A DNA stretch of 64,000 bases from Pseudomonas corrugata (lineage in GTDB: Bacteria; Pseudomonadota; Gammaproteobacteria; Pseudomonadales; Pseudomonadaceae). Of this stretch, positions 35,307-44,753 are shown in pieces. Below the pieces are notes generated by a model. The model was not told where the DNA came from, made no database searches, and saw only the letters and a list, made by a program, of their open reading frames with translations. Position numbers and translations under genes: made by a program. The DNA lies in NCBI RefSeq assembly GCF_001269905.1, contig NZ_LHVK01000006.1:186001-250000 (forward strand), written 5' to 3'. Positions within the stretch are counted from its first letter, which is position 1. Each line of letters opens with the position of its first letter.

Positions 35307-37166
35307 TTAGAAGGTCACGCCGACGCTGAGCGCCAGGAAGTCGCGATCGTCCACGGTGCTGAAGTCGCCACCAAAGAAGTTGGTGTAGGCCAGGCTCGCG
35401 TTGTAGGTGTTCTGGTACTCGGCATCCAGCCCGAGGCTGACGGCCTTGCGACCTTCCTCGAAGTTGCCGCCAGGACCTGGCGAATAGCCTTTGACGTCAT
35501 GGGACCAGGCCACGTTGGGCTTGAGGTTCACGCCGGCGAAGACGTCCGGGTATTCCCAGATGGCGCGCGCACGGTAGCCCCAGGAGGTGGCGGTGGTGAA
35601 GCCGTCGTTGTTGCAGTTGCTGTTGACGTTGCCGGCAGTCTGGCCGCCGCCTGCGGCGGTCGAGGCGTTGAGTGCTTCGCAGGTACCGTTTGGCAATTGA
35701 CCCGGGCCGAACACGGGATCTCGACCGTAGCGGGCTTCAGATTTGCTTTCCAGACCGCCGACATGCGTCACACCAATTTCACCCACCAGGGTCAGACGAC
35801 TGGCGCCCATGACCTGATCGAGGAAATGGGTAAAGGTAGTCTGGAATTGAGTGATCTCCTTGCGACGATAGCCATGCAGATCCTGGCCTGGCACCCCCGT
35901 GAGCACCGAGGCGTCAGCCAACGGCCCCCCGATCGGACGGACGCCAGCGAAAAGAATGTCAGTGGTGCTCAATTGTACCGGTGCATTCGGGCGATAGCTC
36001 AGTTCGCCGCTCCACGCGGTACCGGTAGGCAGGGTCGTGGAGAAACTCAGACCGTACAGGCGAATATCTTCCGGGTATTCAACGAAGTAATTGGAATTCC
36101 CTGCAACGATCAGAGGACGTAGCCCCGCTAATGGTCCCAGCGGGGTCGTATAGAACTGTGAAGGCGCTCCCGTGGCACTGAAAATAGGTGCGCGGCTGTG
36201 GTAGTTCATGAAGTAGGCACCGAACTCAGTATCCAGTGGTTCGAACATATACTTCATGGACGCGCCCCACTGGCCGCTGTCACGAGCGTCCCGATCAGGA
36301 CCACGGCGCACCAGAACGCCTTCCTCGTTGACATCCACGCCGAATGCATCCAGCGTCGGAAGGGCTGCTCCGGGAATAGTGGAACGCTTGTTCAACACCC
36401 GCAGATTATCCGTACACCCATCGGCAATCACATCCGGCTGGGAAAAGAACGTCCCGCAGTTATCGACAACCGTCTGGTCCCACTCCAACTGATAGAACGC
36501 TTCAGCCGACAGGTTATCGGTGAGGCTCTGGGACACATAGAACATGTTGACCGGAATCAAGCCCTCCTTGATCTCGGCACCGGGACGACGGAACGCGGAC
36601 ACGTCGACCGGGTTGATGGAGTTGATGCCACCCTGGATAAAGGTACTTTCACCCCAACTGACGACCTGCTTGCCCAAGCGAACGGAGCCCGGTTGATCGG
36701 CAATGGCATAGTTGTGATAAACGAAAGCATCGAGTATCTGCCCGCCGGAGGACTTGGCGCCTTCCTTGCGGTTGCTGTCGCTGATGTCCTTGAACTGACG
36801 GTTCTCGTCCTTGAGTTCGAAGTCGTACCAATACTTACCCCGCACAAACACGCCGGTATCGCCGTACTTCAGCTCCAGGTCATGAATACCCTTGAAGATC
36901 TTCGAGAAGGTTTCCCCGCGCTTGAAGTTCAAGTGACCGTCATCGGAGGTCTGGGACAGGCCCCTGCCACCGTTGTTGACGCCGATCAGGTCCTTGTTGG
37001 CATTGGCCGTGGACCAGCTCGCCCCCACCGACAGGGACGAATCGAACTGGCCCTCGATTTCACCGATGTTGAAACTGACGCCGAACGCAGGCCCGGCGAG
37101 CGAAGAGGCGAGACTGACCGCCAGAGGCAATTTTGCCCGGCGCCAGAACGTGTTTGCAGAGGTCAT
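35307..37166 (-). CDS. DUF1302 family outer-membrane protein
   Basis: 619-aa predicted beta-barrel protein: signal peptide (AKLPLAVSLASSLAGPAFG), then FNIGEIEGQFDSSLSVGASW, many alternating strands, and the C-terminal barrel signature LALSVGVTF. DUF1302 proteins are thought to be channels for hydrophobic substrates. First gene of the DUF1302-DUF1329 pair; the 333-base gap to 37499 upstream should hold its promoter, where no clear sigma-54 site is seen. Confidence 0.88.
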   Translation of the reverse strand: MTSANTFWRRAKLPLAVSLASSLAGPAFGVSFNIGEIEGQFDSSLSVGASWSTANANKDLIGVNNGGRGLSQTSDDGHLNFKRGETFSKIFKGIHDLELKYGDTGVFVRGKYWYDFELKDENRQFKDISDSNRKEGAKSSGGQILDAFVYHNYAIADQPGSVRLGKQVVSWGESTFIQGGINSINPVDVSAFRRPGAEIKEGLIPVNMFYVSQSLTDNLSAEAFYQLEWDQTVVDNCGTFFSQPDVIADGCTDNLRVLNKRSTIPGAALPTLDAFGVDVNEEGVLVRRGPDRDARDSGQWGASMKYMFEPLDTEFGAYFMNYHSRAPIFSATGAPSQFYTTPLGPLAGLRPLIVAGNSNYFVEYPEDIRLYGLSFSTTLPTGTAWSGELSYRPNAPVQLSTTDILFAGVRPIGGPLADASVLTGVPGQDLHGYRRKEITQFQTTFTHFLDQVMGASRLTLVGEIGVTHVGGLESKSEARYGRDPVFGPGQLPNGTCEALNASTAAGGGQTAGNVNSNCNNDGFTTATSWGYRARAIWEYPDVFAGVNLKPNVAWSHDVKGYSPGPGGNFEEGRKAVSLGLDAEYQNTYNASLAYTNFFGGDFSTVDDRDFLALSVGVTF

Positions 37167-37499
37167 TCGACGCTACTCCATGTTCTTTATTGTTATGGCA
37201 GGGGGGTATTTCCAAGGAACGTCTTCGGTGACCAGCGGCAGGGTTGCGGCACTCATTCAAAGTCGCATCGCCCGTTCGTGCAGGTGCCCTATCCTTGAAA
37301 ATCCTTGAGCGGACTATAGCCAGCAGGTAGTACGGCTTGATCCCTCTAAAGTGTGATTTGCAGCCCCCGACCAATCTGGAACAGTCCTTTGCCAGACCGA
37401 CATCTGTCGGCACGGCAAGGATGGCTGAAATTCGCTGTTTGACAAGGCAAGCGCTTGCTTGGTGGGGCTGCCGCGCCCTTTCGGACGCGGCAGATCACC

Positions 37500-39182
37500 T
37501 CAAAGCGTGGACAGGAAGGTGCTGTTGTTGCTCTGCCATTCGGCAATGTCGACGCGGATGCGTTTCTTGTCGAGCTTGCCGACGCTGGTCTTGGGAATTT
37601 CCGTAACAAGGGCGATCTGGCTCGGAATCGCCCACTTGCTCAGATGTCCCTGTTCGACGAAAGGCTTGAGGTGCTCCTTGAGCTCGCGAGCCCCGACCTG
37701 ATGCCCTTCGTGAATCACCAGCAAGGCAAACGGGCGCTCGCCCCACTGGGGATCGGGAATGCCCACCACTGCTACTTCGCGTACCGCCACGTGACGGCTG
37801 ATGAGGTCTTCCAGGTCCAGGGACGAGACCCATTCGCCCCCCGTCTTGATCACGTCCTTGATACGGTCGCGGATGTCGATGAAGCCCATGCTGTCCAGCG
37901 TGGCGACGTCACCGGTATGCAGCCAGCCGCCGGCCCAGAGTTCGGCACCCTTCTGCGGTTCGTTGAAGTAGCCTTCGGTGAGCCAAGGCGCGCGTAGCAC
38001 CAATTCGCCCTGGGTCTCGCCATCGGCCGGCAGGAACCGGCCTTCTGCGTCGACGATGGCGGCGTCCACCAAGGGGCCCGGTACACCGGCCTTGATCCGG
38101 TAGCTGACACGTTCGTCCTCGCTGCCGGCCATCAATTCCTCGTTGAGGTGGGCGCAGGATACCAACGGACCGGTTTCCGACATGCCATAGGCGGCAGTGA
38201 GCTGAATCCCCCTGGCCTTGGCGGCTTCGTACAGGCTGCGATTCAGGGCGCTACCGCCGATGACGATCTTCCAGCCGCCGAAATCGGTGCCCTGGGCACC
38301 CTTGGCATTGAGCACCATCTGCAGGATGGTCGGCACGCAATGGGAAAAGCTGACCTTCTCCTTTCGCCACAACTGAACCAGGAGCTCGGGATCGTAGCGG
38401 CCGGGGTAGACCTGCTTGAGGCCGAGCATGGTCGCCACGTACGGCAGGCCCCAGGCATGCACATGGAACATCGGCGTGATCGGCATGTACACATCATTGG
38501 TGCCCAGCAATCGCACACTGTCGATGGCCCCCATGATGGTCGCCTCGCCCAGGGAGTGCAGCACCAGTTGCCGGTGGGTGAAGTAAACGCCCTTGGGATT
38601 GCCCGTGGTGCCGGTGGTGTAGAAGGTCGTGGCGACGGAGTTTTCGTCGAAGTCCTGGAAGTCGTAGACGGGGCTGGCGGCCGCCAGCAACTGCTCGTAT
38701 TCGCCCACCAGGTTGGGCAGGTCGGCAGTTTTTTCCGGCAGGTCGGTCAGCAGCAGGGTCTTCTCCACCGTGGTCAGGTGTCCGGCTATGGCCTGGTACA
38801 ACCCGACGAACTCGCTATTGACCAGCACGAAGCGGTCCTCGGCGTGGTTCATGGTGTAGACAATCTGTTCCGGTGAGAGCCGCACGTTGATAGTGTGGAT
38901 CACTGCACCAATCATCGGGATCGCGAACATACATTCCAGATAGCGATGGCTGTCCCAGTCCATCACCGCCACGGTATCGCCCGCCTTGACCCCGGCCTCG
39001 GTCAGCACGTTGGCCAACCGTGCCACCCGTTCGATCAGCGTCGGATAGCTGTAGCGCAACTGGTCACGGTAGACGATCTCGCGGGTTTTCTCGTAACGCA
39101 CACCGGACATCAGCAGCCGCTTGATCAGCAGTGGATATTGATAAGCGCCTTCGGCGGGAGGAATAACGCGAGTCTGCAACAT
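37500..39182 (-). CDS. Acyl-CoA synthetase (AMP-forming)
   Basis: 560-aa ANL-superfamily ligase that activates a fatty or aromatic carboxylic acid with ATP and CoA. Motifs: TFYTTGTTGNPKGVYFTHRQ (P-loop), AYGMSETGPL, GWLHTGDVATLDSMGFI, and the C-terminal catalytic Lys in PKTSVGKLDKK. It is most like medium/long-chain members (FadD3/AlkK type). Upstream of DUF1302-DUF1329 in the same direction, suggesting uptake plus activation of a hydrophobic acid. The exact substrate is not visible. Confidence 0.9.
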   Translation of the reverse strand: MLQTRVIPPAEGAYQYPLLIKRLLMSGVRYEKTREIVYRDQLRYSYPTLIERVARLANVLTEAGVKAGDTVAVMDWDSHRYLECMFAIPMIGAVIHTINVRLSPEQIVYTMNHAEDRFVLVNSEFVGLYQAIAGHLTTVEKTLLLTDLPEKTADLPNLVGEYEQLLAAASPVYDFQDFDENSVATTFYTTGTTGNPKGVYFTHRQLVLHSLGEATIMGAIDSVRLLGTNDVYMPITPMFHVHAWGLPYVATMLGLKQVYPGRYDPELLVQLWRKEKVSFSHCVPTILQMVLNAKGAQGTDFGGWKIVIGGSALNRSLYEAAKARGIQLTAAYGMSETGPLVSCAHLNEELMAGSEDERVSYRIKAGVPGPLVDAAIVDAEGRFLPADGETQGELVLRAPWLTEGYFNEPQKGAELWAGGWLHTGDVATLDSMGFIDIRDRIKDVIKTGGEWVSSLDLEDLISRHVAVREVAVVGIPDPQWGERPFALLVIHEGHQVGARELKEHLKPFVEQGHLSKWAIPSQIALVTEIPKTSVGKLDKKRIRVDIAEWQSNNSTFLSTL

Positions 39183-39448
39183 AAGAATCCTTTTCTGACT
39201 GCATGGTCGTGACTGGAAGTAAGCACTCTAGAGGCCTTATACACGGTTCAAATCAGCCAAAGGAATGATTTATTCAGCGCACCAATAATAGCCTTGAGCC
39301 ACTCCGGGTGGATTTACAGCCATGACATGCCAAGCCTTGCCAGGACTGGATCCAAAGGCGAGCATAGGTGTCAGTCCTGTTACAAACAACGGTGGCGGAT
39401 GAACCTGGCAGGGCCGTCCAGATGCCACCCTTTTCGTTGCGAATCACA

Positions 39449-40363
39449 ATGAATACTGAACTGCCTCCCCAGCAAGCCCCTGAACTGTCGACACCGCCAC
39501 TGGTGTCGATCGTGGCCCCTTGCTACAACGCCGAGCAATACCTGGAAGAAGCGATGCATAGCCTCTTTGCCCAGGATTACCCAAACGTCGAAGTGATCGT
39601 GGTCGACGACGGCTCCACCGACAACAGCCTCGCCCTGCTCCGGCAGTTGCAGCAAACCTACGACTTCCAGCTGCACTCCCAGGCGAATCGGGGTGTCAGC
39701 GCGGCGCTCAATCATGGGTTGCTGCATGCCAAGGGCACCTACGTCTCAACCCCCGATCTTGACGACGTGATGCTGCCCCACTCGATCCGGGTCAGGGCCC
39801 ATTATCTCGACCAGCATCCGAACGTGGGTTGCGTCGGCGCCCTCATCATCTACATGGACAGCGAAGGACACGTCATCAAGGAACAACAGCGCGAGCATGT
39901 CCAGGTACATACCTTCGATGACATCCTGCGCGAAGCCGCCGTCATCGGCGCGCCGACTGCGCTGTATCGAATGAGCGCACTGCGTGACGCCGGATTCTAT
40001 GATCCGCAGCTGCGGGTCCAGGATTTCCAGATCACCCTGCGGATCGCTCATCAGGGTTACGAAATCCATGAGCTTCCCATCTGTGTTACGCGGTATCGAC
40101 GCCACCCCAATAACCTGTCGAGAAAGTACCGACTGATGCTCAAGGCGGACCTGCAAGCCATCGAACCCTATCGAGACTATCCGGCCTACGAGTCGGCCCG
40201 CACGGTGCTGGTGCACAAGGCGTTGAAGTACGCGGTGATCGAAGATCGGAAGGAGGCCTGGCAATTGCTGCGCAGTATTCCGTGGCGTCACCTGAACAAA
40301 ACCAGTTTCAAGCGGTTCAAGAGGCTGCTCCGGCCACGCTTCACGACAAGGTCCCGACCATGA
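39449..40363 (+). CDS. Family 2 glycosyltransferase
   Basis: 304-aa GT-A inverting transferase. It has the nucleotide-sugar fold start [31 protein letters not shown], and a DXD-like [11 protein letters not shown]. The C-terminal third is basic ([12 protein letters not shown]). ATG 39449 and ATG 39422 are both possible; neither has a strong ribosome site. It overlaps the acetyltransferase gene by 4 bases (ATGA), so the two are one unit, likely decorating a surface glycan. Acceptor unknown. The 236-base gap upstream (39213-39448) holds no other gene. Confidence 0.85.
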   Translation: MNTELPPQQAPELSTPPLVSIVAPCYNAEQYLEEAMHSLFAQDYPNVEVIVVDDGSTDNSLALLRQLQQTYDFQLHSQANRGVSAALNHGLLHAKGTYVSTPDLDDVMLPHSIRVRAHYLDQHPNVGCVGALIIYMDSEGHVIKEQQREHVQVHTFDDILREAAVIGAPTALYRMSALRDAGFYDPQLRVQDFQITLRIAHQGYEIHELPICVTRYRRHPNNLSRKYRLMLKADLQAIEPYRDYPAYESARTVLVHKALKYAVIEDRKEAWQLLRSIPWRHLNKTSFKRFKRLLRPRFTTRSRP

Positions 40364-40977
40364 AATTTTTGCAGAAGCTCAAGGAGCGCAAGGTCCGCAA
40401 GCACCTCAAACGTTTGGAAAAGCTCGAAAGGTCTCCCGAAAAGATCCGTCTGCGCTATCCGAAATACCAGATCGGAGTGGGCACCTACGGCATTCCCGAA
40501 GTGACCGAATTTGGCGACGACACGGTGCTCAAGGTCGGGTCCTACACGTCTATTGCCCAAGGCGTGAAGATCCTGCTGGGCGGTGGGCATCGCATGGACT
40601 GGGTCAGCACGTTCCCGTTCCCATTGATGATCGACGAGGCCAGGCATATTCCCGGCAGCAACCCAACCAAGGGCGATGTGGTGATAGGCAGCGATTGCTG
40701 GATCTGTGCCGAGGCCATGATTCTATCCGGCGTGACTATCGGCCACGGGGCGGTGGTCGCCGCCGGAGCGGTAGTCACTCGCGATGTCGAGCCTTACGCC
40801 GTTGTCGGCGGCAACCCGTGCCGGTTCATTCGCTGGCGCTTCGAAGAGCCGGTACGACGGGCGCTGTTGGAATCGGCTTGGTGGGAATGGCCGGTGGAGG
40901 AGGTCAAGTCGGTGTCAGCATTGCTGTGCAGCGATAACATCGAGGCCTTCCTGGACTATGCCCGTCAACGTCCCTGA
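40360..40977 (+). CDS. Hexapeptide-repeat acetyltransferase (CatB/VatD-like)
   Basis: 205-aa left-handed beta-helix acyltransferase. The repeats run from [21 protein letters not shown] through [20 protein letters not shown] and [19 protein letters not shown] to [12 protein letters not shown], and the catalytic His is expected in GGGHRMDWV. Such enzymes acetylate sugars or chloramphenicol-type drugs; coupling to a glycosyltransferase favours sugar. The N-terminus (about 30 residues) is very basic. Its last four codons and stop lie within a perfect inverted repeat. Confidence 0.85.
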   Translation: MKFLQKLKERKVRKHLKRLEKLERSPEKIRLRYPKYQIGVGTYGIPEVTEFGDDTVLKVGSYTSIAQGVKILLGGGHRMDWVSTFPFPLMIDEARHIPGSNPTKGDVVIGSDCWICAEAMILSGVTIGHGAVVAAGAVVTRDVEPYAVVGGNPCRFIRWRFEEPVRRALLESAWWEWPVEEVKSVSALLCSDNIEAFLDYARQRP

Positions 40978-41015
40978 TCGTTACCCTTTCAGGCGTAACG
41001 ATCAGGGACGTTGAC
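40964..41015. terminator. 21-bp perfect inverted repeat between convergent genes
   Basis: Arms 40964-40984 and 40995-41015 are perfectly complementary around a 10-base loop. The left arm includes the acetyltransferase stop codon and the right arm ends 2 bases before the lysE-like stop. There is no T-run. It could act as a bidirectional terminator or mRNA 3' end protector. Confidence 0.7.
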
Positions 41016-41017
41016 AG

Positions 41018-41647
41018 TCAATGCGCTTCGGTAAACGCCAGCTTTACACCGATGGCAACCAGTACCGCACCCATGGTCCGATCGAACCAGTGGCCCATGC
41101 GGGCGAATCCGGCGCGCACCCGCTGCTGGCTGAACAGCATGGCCACCATGCAGAACCAGGCGGCCGTTGCGACCGCCAGGTACACACCGTAACCGGCCTG
41201 GATCGCCAGCGGCGTATGAGGATTGATCACGACAGTGAACAGCGACAGGAAGAAAAGCGTCGCCTTGGGGTTCAGGCCATTGGTGACGAAGCCCGAGGTG
41301 AATGCGCCGCGGGCGGTCCGTTCGCCCACTTCCTTGTGCAGATTCTCCTCGCTCGGCTTGGCCGGTTGCGCCCGCAGCGCCTTGAAGCCGATGTACAGAA
41401 GGTACGCCGCGGCGGCCCATTTCAGCGCGTTGAACAGCACGATGGATTGCGACACGATCAGGCCGATGCCCAACAACGAATAGCCTACGTGCAGAAAAAT
41501 CGCCGTGCCGACGCCCAGCGCCGTCCAGGTCCCGGCGCGGCGGCCATGGGTCACGCTTTCGCGTACCACCACGGCAAAATCCGGCCCGGGGCTGGCAACC
41601 GCCAGCAGGTGGATGAGAGCAACAGTGAGGAATTCGGTGAGATACAT
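41018..41647 (-). CDS. LysE/RhtB family amino-acid exporter
   Basis: 209-aa inner-membrane exporter with six hydrophobic helices and the family start LIHLLAVASPGPDFAVVVRES and the KAxGAxYLxYxG-like AAYLLYIGFKALRA. ATG 41647 is chosen; the upstream 20 residues come from REP-type DNA. The exported amino acid or homoserine lactone is not readable from sequence. Confidence 0.9.
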   Translation of the reverse strand: MYLTEFLTVALIHLLAVASPGPDFAVVVRESVTHGRRAGTWTALGVGTAIFLHVGYSLLGIGLIVSQSIVLFNALKWAAAAYLLYIGFKALRAQPAKPSEENLHKEVGERTARGAFTSGFVTNGLNPKATLFFLSLFTVVINPHTPLAIQAGYGVYLAVATAAWFCMVAMLFSQQRVRAGFARMGHWFDRTMGAVLVAIGVKLAFTEAH

Positions 41648-41675
41648 GGCGGCTCCTTCTAATTCAATCCCGAAC

Positions 41676-41707
41676 TTGTGGCGAGGGAATTTATCCCCTC
41701 GCCACAA
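41676..41707. repeat. GGCGAGGGGATTTATCCCC-type palindrome
   Basis: Near-perfect hairpin of a third Pseudomonas repeat type (TTGTGGCGAGGG / CCTCGCCACAA). A second copy is at 50417-50450 and a related one at 56255-56304. Confidence 0.8.
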
Positions 41708-41773
41708 GGCTGCAATTCATCTGATAGGCTCGCCACCTTACGCCTTCGGCTTCTGACACAAAAGGTACAGTTG

Positions 41774-42739
41774 ATGACGAACACCGTCCGCGCCGTCTTT
41801 CTCGACCACCCGTCCCTGGATCTTGGCGACCTGGACCTGGAGGCGCTGCGCAACTGCTTCAGCACGCTGCACTTGTTTGCGCGCACTACACCGGACCAGG
41901 TGATCGAACGACTCAAGGGCGCCACCGTGGCGATCACCAACAAGGTCGTGATCGATGCCGCCGCCATGGCCGCCAGCCCCGAATTGAAGCTGATCCTGAT
42001 CAGCGCCACCGGTACCAACAATGTTGACCTCACGGCCGCTCGCCATCACGGTATTACAGTGTGTAACTGCCAGGGCTACGGTACGCCATCGGTCGCCCAG
42101 CACACGATCATGCTGTTGCTGAACCTGGCGACGCGACTGGCCGATTATCAGAAGGCGGTGGGCGACGGGCGTTGGCAAGAGGCCTCACAATTCTGCCTGC
42201 TGGACTATCCCATCGTCGAACTGCAAGGCAAGACCCTGGGCCTGCTGGGCCACGGCGAACTGGGCAGTGCCGTCGGGCGGCTGGCGGAAGCCTTCGGCAT
42301 GCGCGTGCTGTTGGGCCAGATCCCCGGACGTCCTGCCCGTCCTGACCGCTTGCCGCTGGATCAGCTGTTGTCGCAAGTCGATGCCCTGACTCTGCACTGC
42401 CCACTCAATGAACATACCCGCCACTTCATCGGCGCGCGGGAACTGGCGACGCTCAAGCCCGGCGCTTTCGTGATCAACACCGCCCGTGGTGGCCTGATCG
42501 ATGAACAGGCCCTGGCTGACGCCCTGCGCAACGGTCACCTGGGCGGCGCGGCCACCGACGTGCTGAGCGTGGAGCCGCCAACCCAGGGCAATCCGCTGCT
42601 GGCCAGCGATATTCCCCGCCTGATCATCACGCCTCACAACGCCTGGGGCAGTCGCGAGGCGCGGCAACGGATCGTTGGCCAACTGACTGAAAACGCCCAA
42701 GGCTTTTTCAGGGGTACAGCGCGACGGGTCGTCAGTTGA
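41774..42739 (+). CDS. D-2-hydroxyacid dehydrogenase (glycerate dehydrogenase-like)
   Basis: 321-aa NAD(P)-dependent reductase. The nucleotide fold reads LGLLGHGELGSAVGRLA, catalytic Arg is in INTARGGLIDEQAL, Glu in DVLSVEPP and His in IITPHNAWGS. HprA-type glycerate/hydroxypyruvate reductase is the closest description. ATG 41774 follows AAAGGTACAGTTG; the frame upstream to 41678 is repeat DNA. Confidence 0.88.
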   Translation: MTNTVRAVFLDHPSLDLGDLDLEALRNCFSTLHLFARTTPDQVIERLKGATVAITNKVVIDAAAMAASPELKLILISATGTNNVDLTAARHHGITVCNCQGYGTPSVAQHTIMLLLNLATRLADYQKAVGDGRWQEASQFCLLDYPIVELQGKTLGLLGHGELGSAVGRLAEAFGMRVLLGQIPGRPARPDRLPLDQLLSQVDALTLHCPLNEHTRHFIGARELATLKPGAFVINTARGGLIDEQALADALRNGHLGGAATDVLSVEPPTQGNPLLASDIPRLIITPHNAWGSREARQRIVGQLTENAQGFFRGTARRVVS

Positions 42740-42772
42740 TAAACTGCCGCACTTTTTTTCAAGGAGCAGACC

Positions 42773-43771
42773 ATGGATCCGCGCAGTGAAGTACTGCTTC
42801 GTCAGCCCGAACTATTCCAGGGGTCGGTCCTGCTGGCCGGCCTGCCCGCCGACGACCTGCTCGGCCGCTTGCCCGACGCCCATGGCTGGTGCTGGCATGC
42901 AGGCGATCAGGCCGCACTGGACGCCCGCTTCCCCGAGCGCAGCCACTTTGGCGTAGACGCCCCTTCCCGTGGGTTCGACAGTGCGGTGGTGTTCCTGCCC
43001 AAGGCCAAGGACCTGACGGACTACATCCTCAATGCCGTGGCCTCGCGCCTGGGCGGTCGTGAAGTGTATCTGGTGGGGGAAAAGCGCAGCGGCATCGAAG
43101 GGGCTTCCAAGCAGCTCAACCCGTTCGGCAAACCGCGCAAGCTCGACAGCGCGCGGCATTGCCAGCTGTGGCAGGTCACCGTCGCCAACGCTCCAGAGGC
43201 CAAGCCCCTGGAAAGCCTGGCCCAGACTTACGAGCTGCCCCTGGAGGAAGGTCCGCTGAAGGTCATCAGCCTGCCGGGGGTGTTCAGCCACGGTCGCCTG
43301 GATCGCGGCAGTGCGCTGCTGCTCGAACACCTGGATAAATTGCCCAGCGGCCACCTGCTGGACTTCGGATGCGGTGCCGGTGTGCTCGGGGCAGCCGTCA
43401 AGCGTCGTTATCCGCACAACACCGTCACCTTGCTGGATGTGGACGCTTTCGCCGCCGCCAGCAGTCGCCTGACCTTGGCTGCCAACGGCCTGGAAGCTGA
43501 GGTGCTGACCGGTGACGGTATCGATGCCGCGCCGATGGGCCTGAACGCGATTCTGAGCAATCCGCCGTTCCATGTTGGCGTCCACACCGATTACTACGCG
43601 ACGGAAAACCTGCTGCGAAAAGCGGCCAAACATCTGAAAAACGGTGGGGAATTGCGCTTGGTTGCGAACAGTTTCCTCAAATACCAGCCGCTGATCGAAG
43701 AACATCTGGGCGTGTGCACCATCAAGGCCGAGGGCCAGGGCTTTCGCATCTACCGGGCCAAGCGCGGTTGA
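42773..43771 (+). CDS. rsmC: 16S rRNA (guanine-1207-N2)-methyltransferase
   Basis: 332-aa enzyme with two related domains, as in RsmC: an N-terminal non-catalytic domain and a C-terminal SAM-binding domain. The SAM motif is [15 protein letters not shown] (about 195-210) and the catalytic box is [22 protein letters not shown] precedes the ATG. Monocistronic in appearance. Confidence 0.92.
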   Translation: MDPRSEVLLRQPELFQGSVLLAGLPADDLLGRLPDAHGWCWHAGDQAALDARFPERSHFGVDAPSRGFDSAVVFLPKAKDLTDYILNAVASRLGGREVYLVGEKRSGIEGASKQLNPFGKPRKLDSARHCQLWQVTVANAPEAKPLESLAQTYELPLEEGPLKVISLPGVFSHGRLDRGSALLLEHLDKLPSGHLLDFGCGAGVLGAAVKRRYPHNTVTLLDVDAFAAASSRLTLAANGLEAEVLTGDGIDAAPMGLNAILSNPPFHVGVHTDYYATENLLRKAAKHLKNGGELRLVANSFLKYQPLIEEHLGVCTIKAEGQGFRIYRAKRG

Positions 43772-43819
43772 AAGCTTTTTAAGACACAGCACTTGCCCAA
43801 TCGGATTTGCCTAGGCAGA

Positions 43820-44000
43820 ATCCGCAGCGTCCTAGGGGAGTAGTCTCCCGCGAGCACCCTGCTCGCCCGGCATACGTCAACATACTTGGTCAGCAGACCA
43901 TGGCGTATGCGGCCCAAGCGTCCGGAACCGGTCGCAGGGTTTGACAAGACCTATGACACGCACACCTTACCCGGGGCGGGGAGGCTGTACGTGTCATAGC
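43820..44000 (+). promoter_or_regulatory. yybP-ykoY (manganese) riboswitch
   Basis: The leader of the GDT1-family gene has the conserved yybP-ykoY elements: CCTAGGGGAGTAG at 43831-43843, GTCAACATACTTGG around 43877-43890, and a final helix CTATGACACG (43951-43960) with CGTGTCATAG (43990-43999) enclosing CACCTTACCCGGGGCGGGG. The class senses Mn2+ and controls Mn exporters such as MntP and the UPF0016/TMEM165 family, which is exactly the downstream gene. The ribosome site lies about 20 bases beyond the last helix, consistent with translational control. Confidence 0.88.
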
Positions 44001-44031
44001 CGTGTTGACCCGCCCCTCTAGGAATCACCTG

Positions 44032-44616
44032 ATGCTGGACTCTTTCCTCGTACCCACCACCATCGTTGCGCTGGCCGAAATCGGCGACAAGACCCAATTG
44101 CTTGCGCTCGTCCTGGCGGCTCGTTTTCGCAAACCCTGGCCGATCATCGCCGGCATTGTCGCCGCGACCCTGGCCAACCATGCGGCAGCCGGAGCCGTGG
44201 GGGCCTGGGTGGGCAGTATTTTCTCGAATGCGGTGTTGCACTGGATCCTGGCAGCGAGCTTCGCCGCCACCGCGCTGTGGACGCTGGTTCCCGACAAACT
44301 GGACGACGAAGAAGCGAGCACCGCGCGCAAGTTCGGCCCCTTCCTGACCACGCTGATCGCGTTTTTCCTGGCGGAAATCGGCGACAAGACCCAGATCGCC
44401 ACCGTGATGCTCGCCGCGCAGTACCCGCAATTGTGGCTGGTGATCATCGGTACCACCGTGGGCATGCTGATTGCCAACGTGCCGGTGGTACTGGCCGGCA
44501 ATTTCGCCGCCGATAAGCTGCCGCTCACCCTGATCCGCCGCCTGGCCGCCTCGGCATTCTTCATCCTGGCGATTGTGGCGGTGTACAAGGCAATGCAAAG
44601 CAGTGGCTGGGTTTAA
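44032..44616 (+). CDS. TMEM165/GDT1 (UPF0016) family manganese exporter
   Basis: 194-aa membrane protein with six helices in two repeats. Each repeat carries the cation-binding signature E-x-G-D-K-[ST]-Q, seen as EIGDKTQLLAL and EIGDKTQIATV. Family members export Mn2+ (MneA, Mnx) or exchange Ca2+/Mn2+ for H+. ATG 44032 is preceded by TAGGAATCACCTG. Control by the riboswitch directly upstream supports the manganese assignment. Confidence 0.92.
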   Translation: MLDSFLVPTTIVALAEIGDKTQLLALVLAARFRKPWPIIAGIVAATLANHAAAGAVGAWVGSIFSNAVLHWILAASFAATALWTLVPDKLDDEEASTARKFGPFLTTLIAFFLAEIGDKTQIATVMLAAQYPQLWLVIIGTTVGMLIANVPVVLAGNFAADKLPLTLIRRLAASAFFILAIVAVYKAMQSSGWV

Positions 44617-44631
44617 ACCGTGTGATCATTC

Positions 44632-44723
44632 ATCGCGAGCAGGCTCGCTCCCACATTGGGCGCCGGTGTCCACAAAAAATGTGGTCACTGCAAATCCCTT
44701 GTGGGAGCGAGCCTGCTCGCGAT
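44632..44723. repeat. REPIN
   Basis: Inverted REP 44632-44655 and forward REP 44700-44723, with a short CCACA...TGTGG hairpin between them. Confidence 0.9.
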
Positions 44724-44753
44724 GAGGCCAGTGGCCTCACCGCATAAGAAAGG

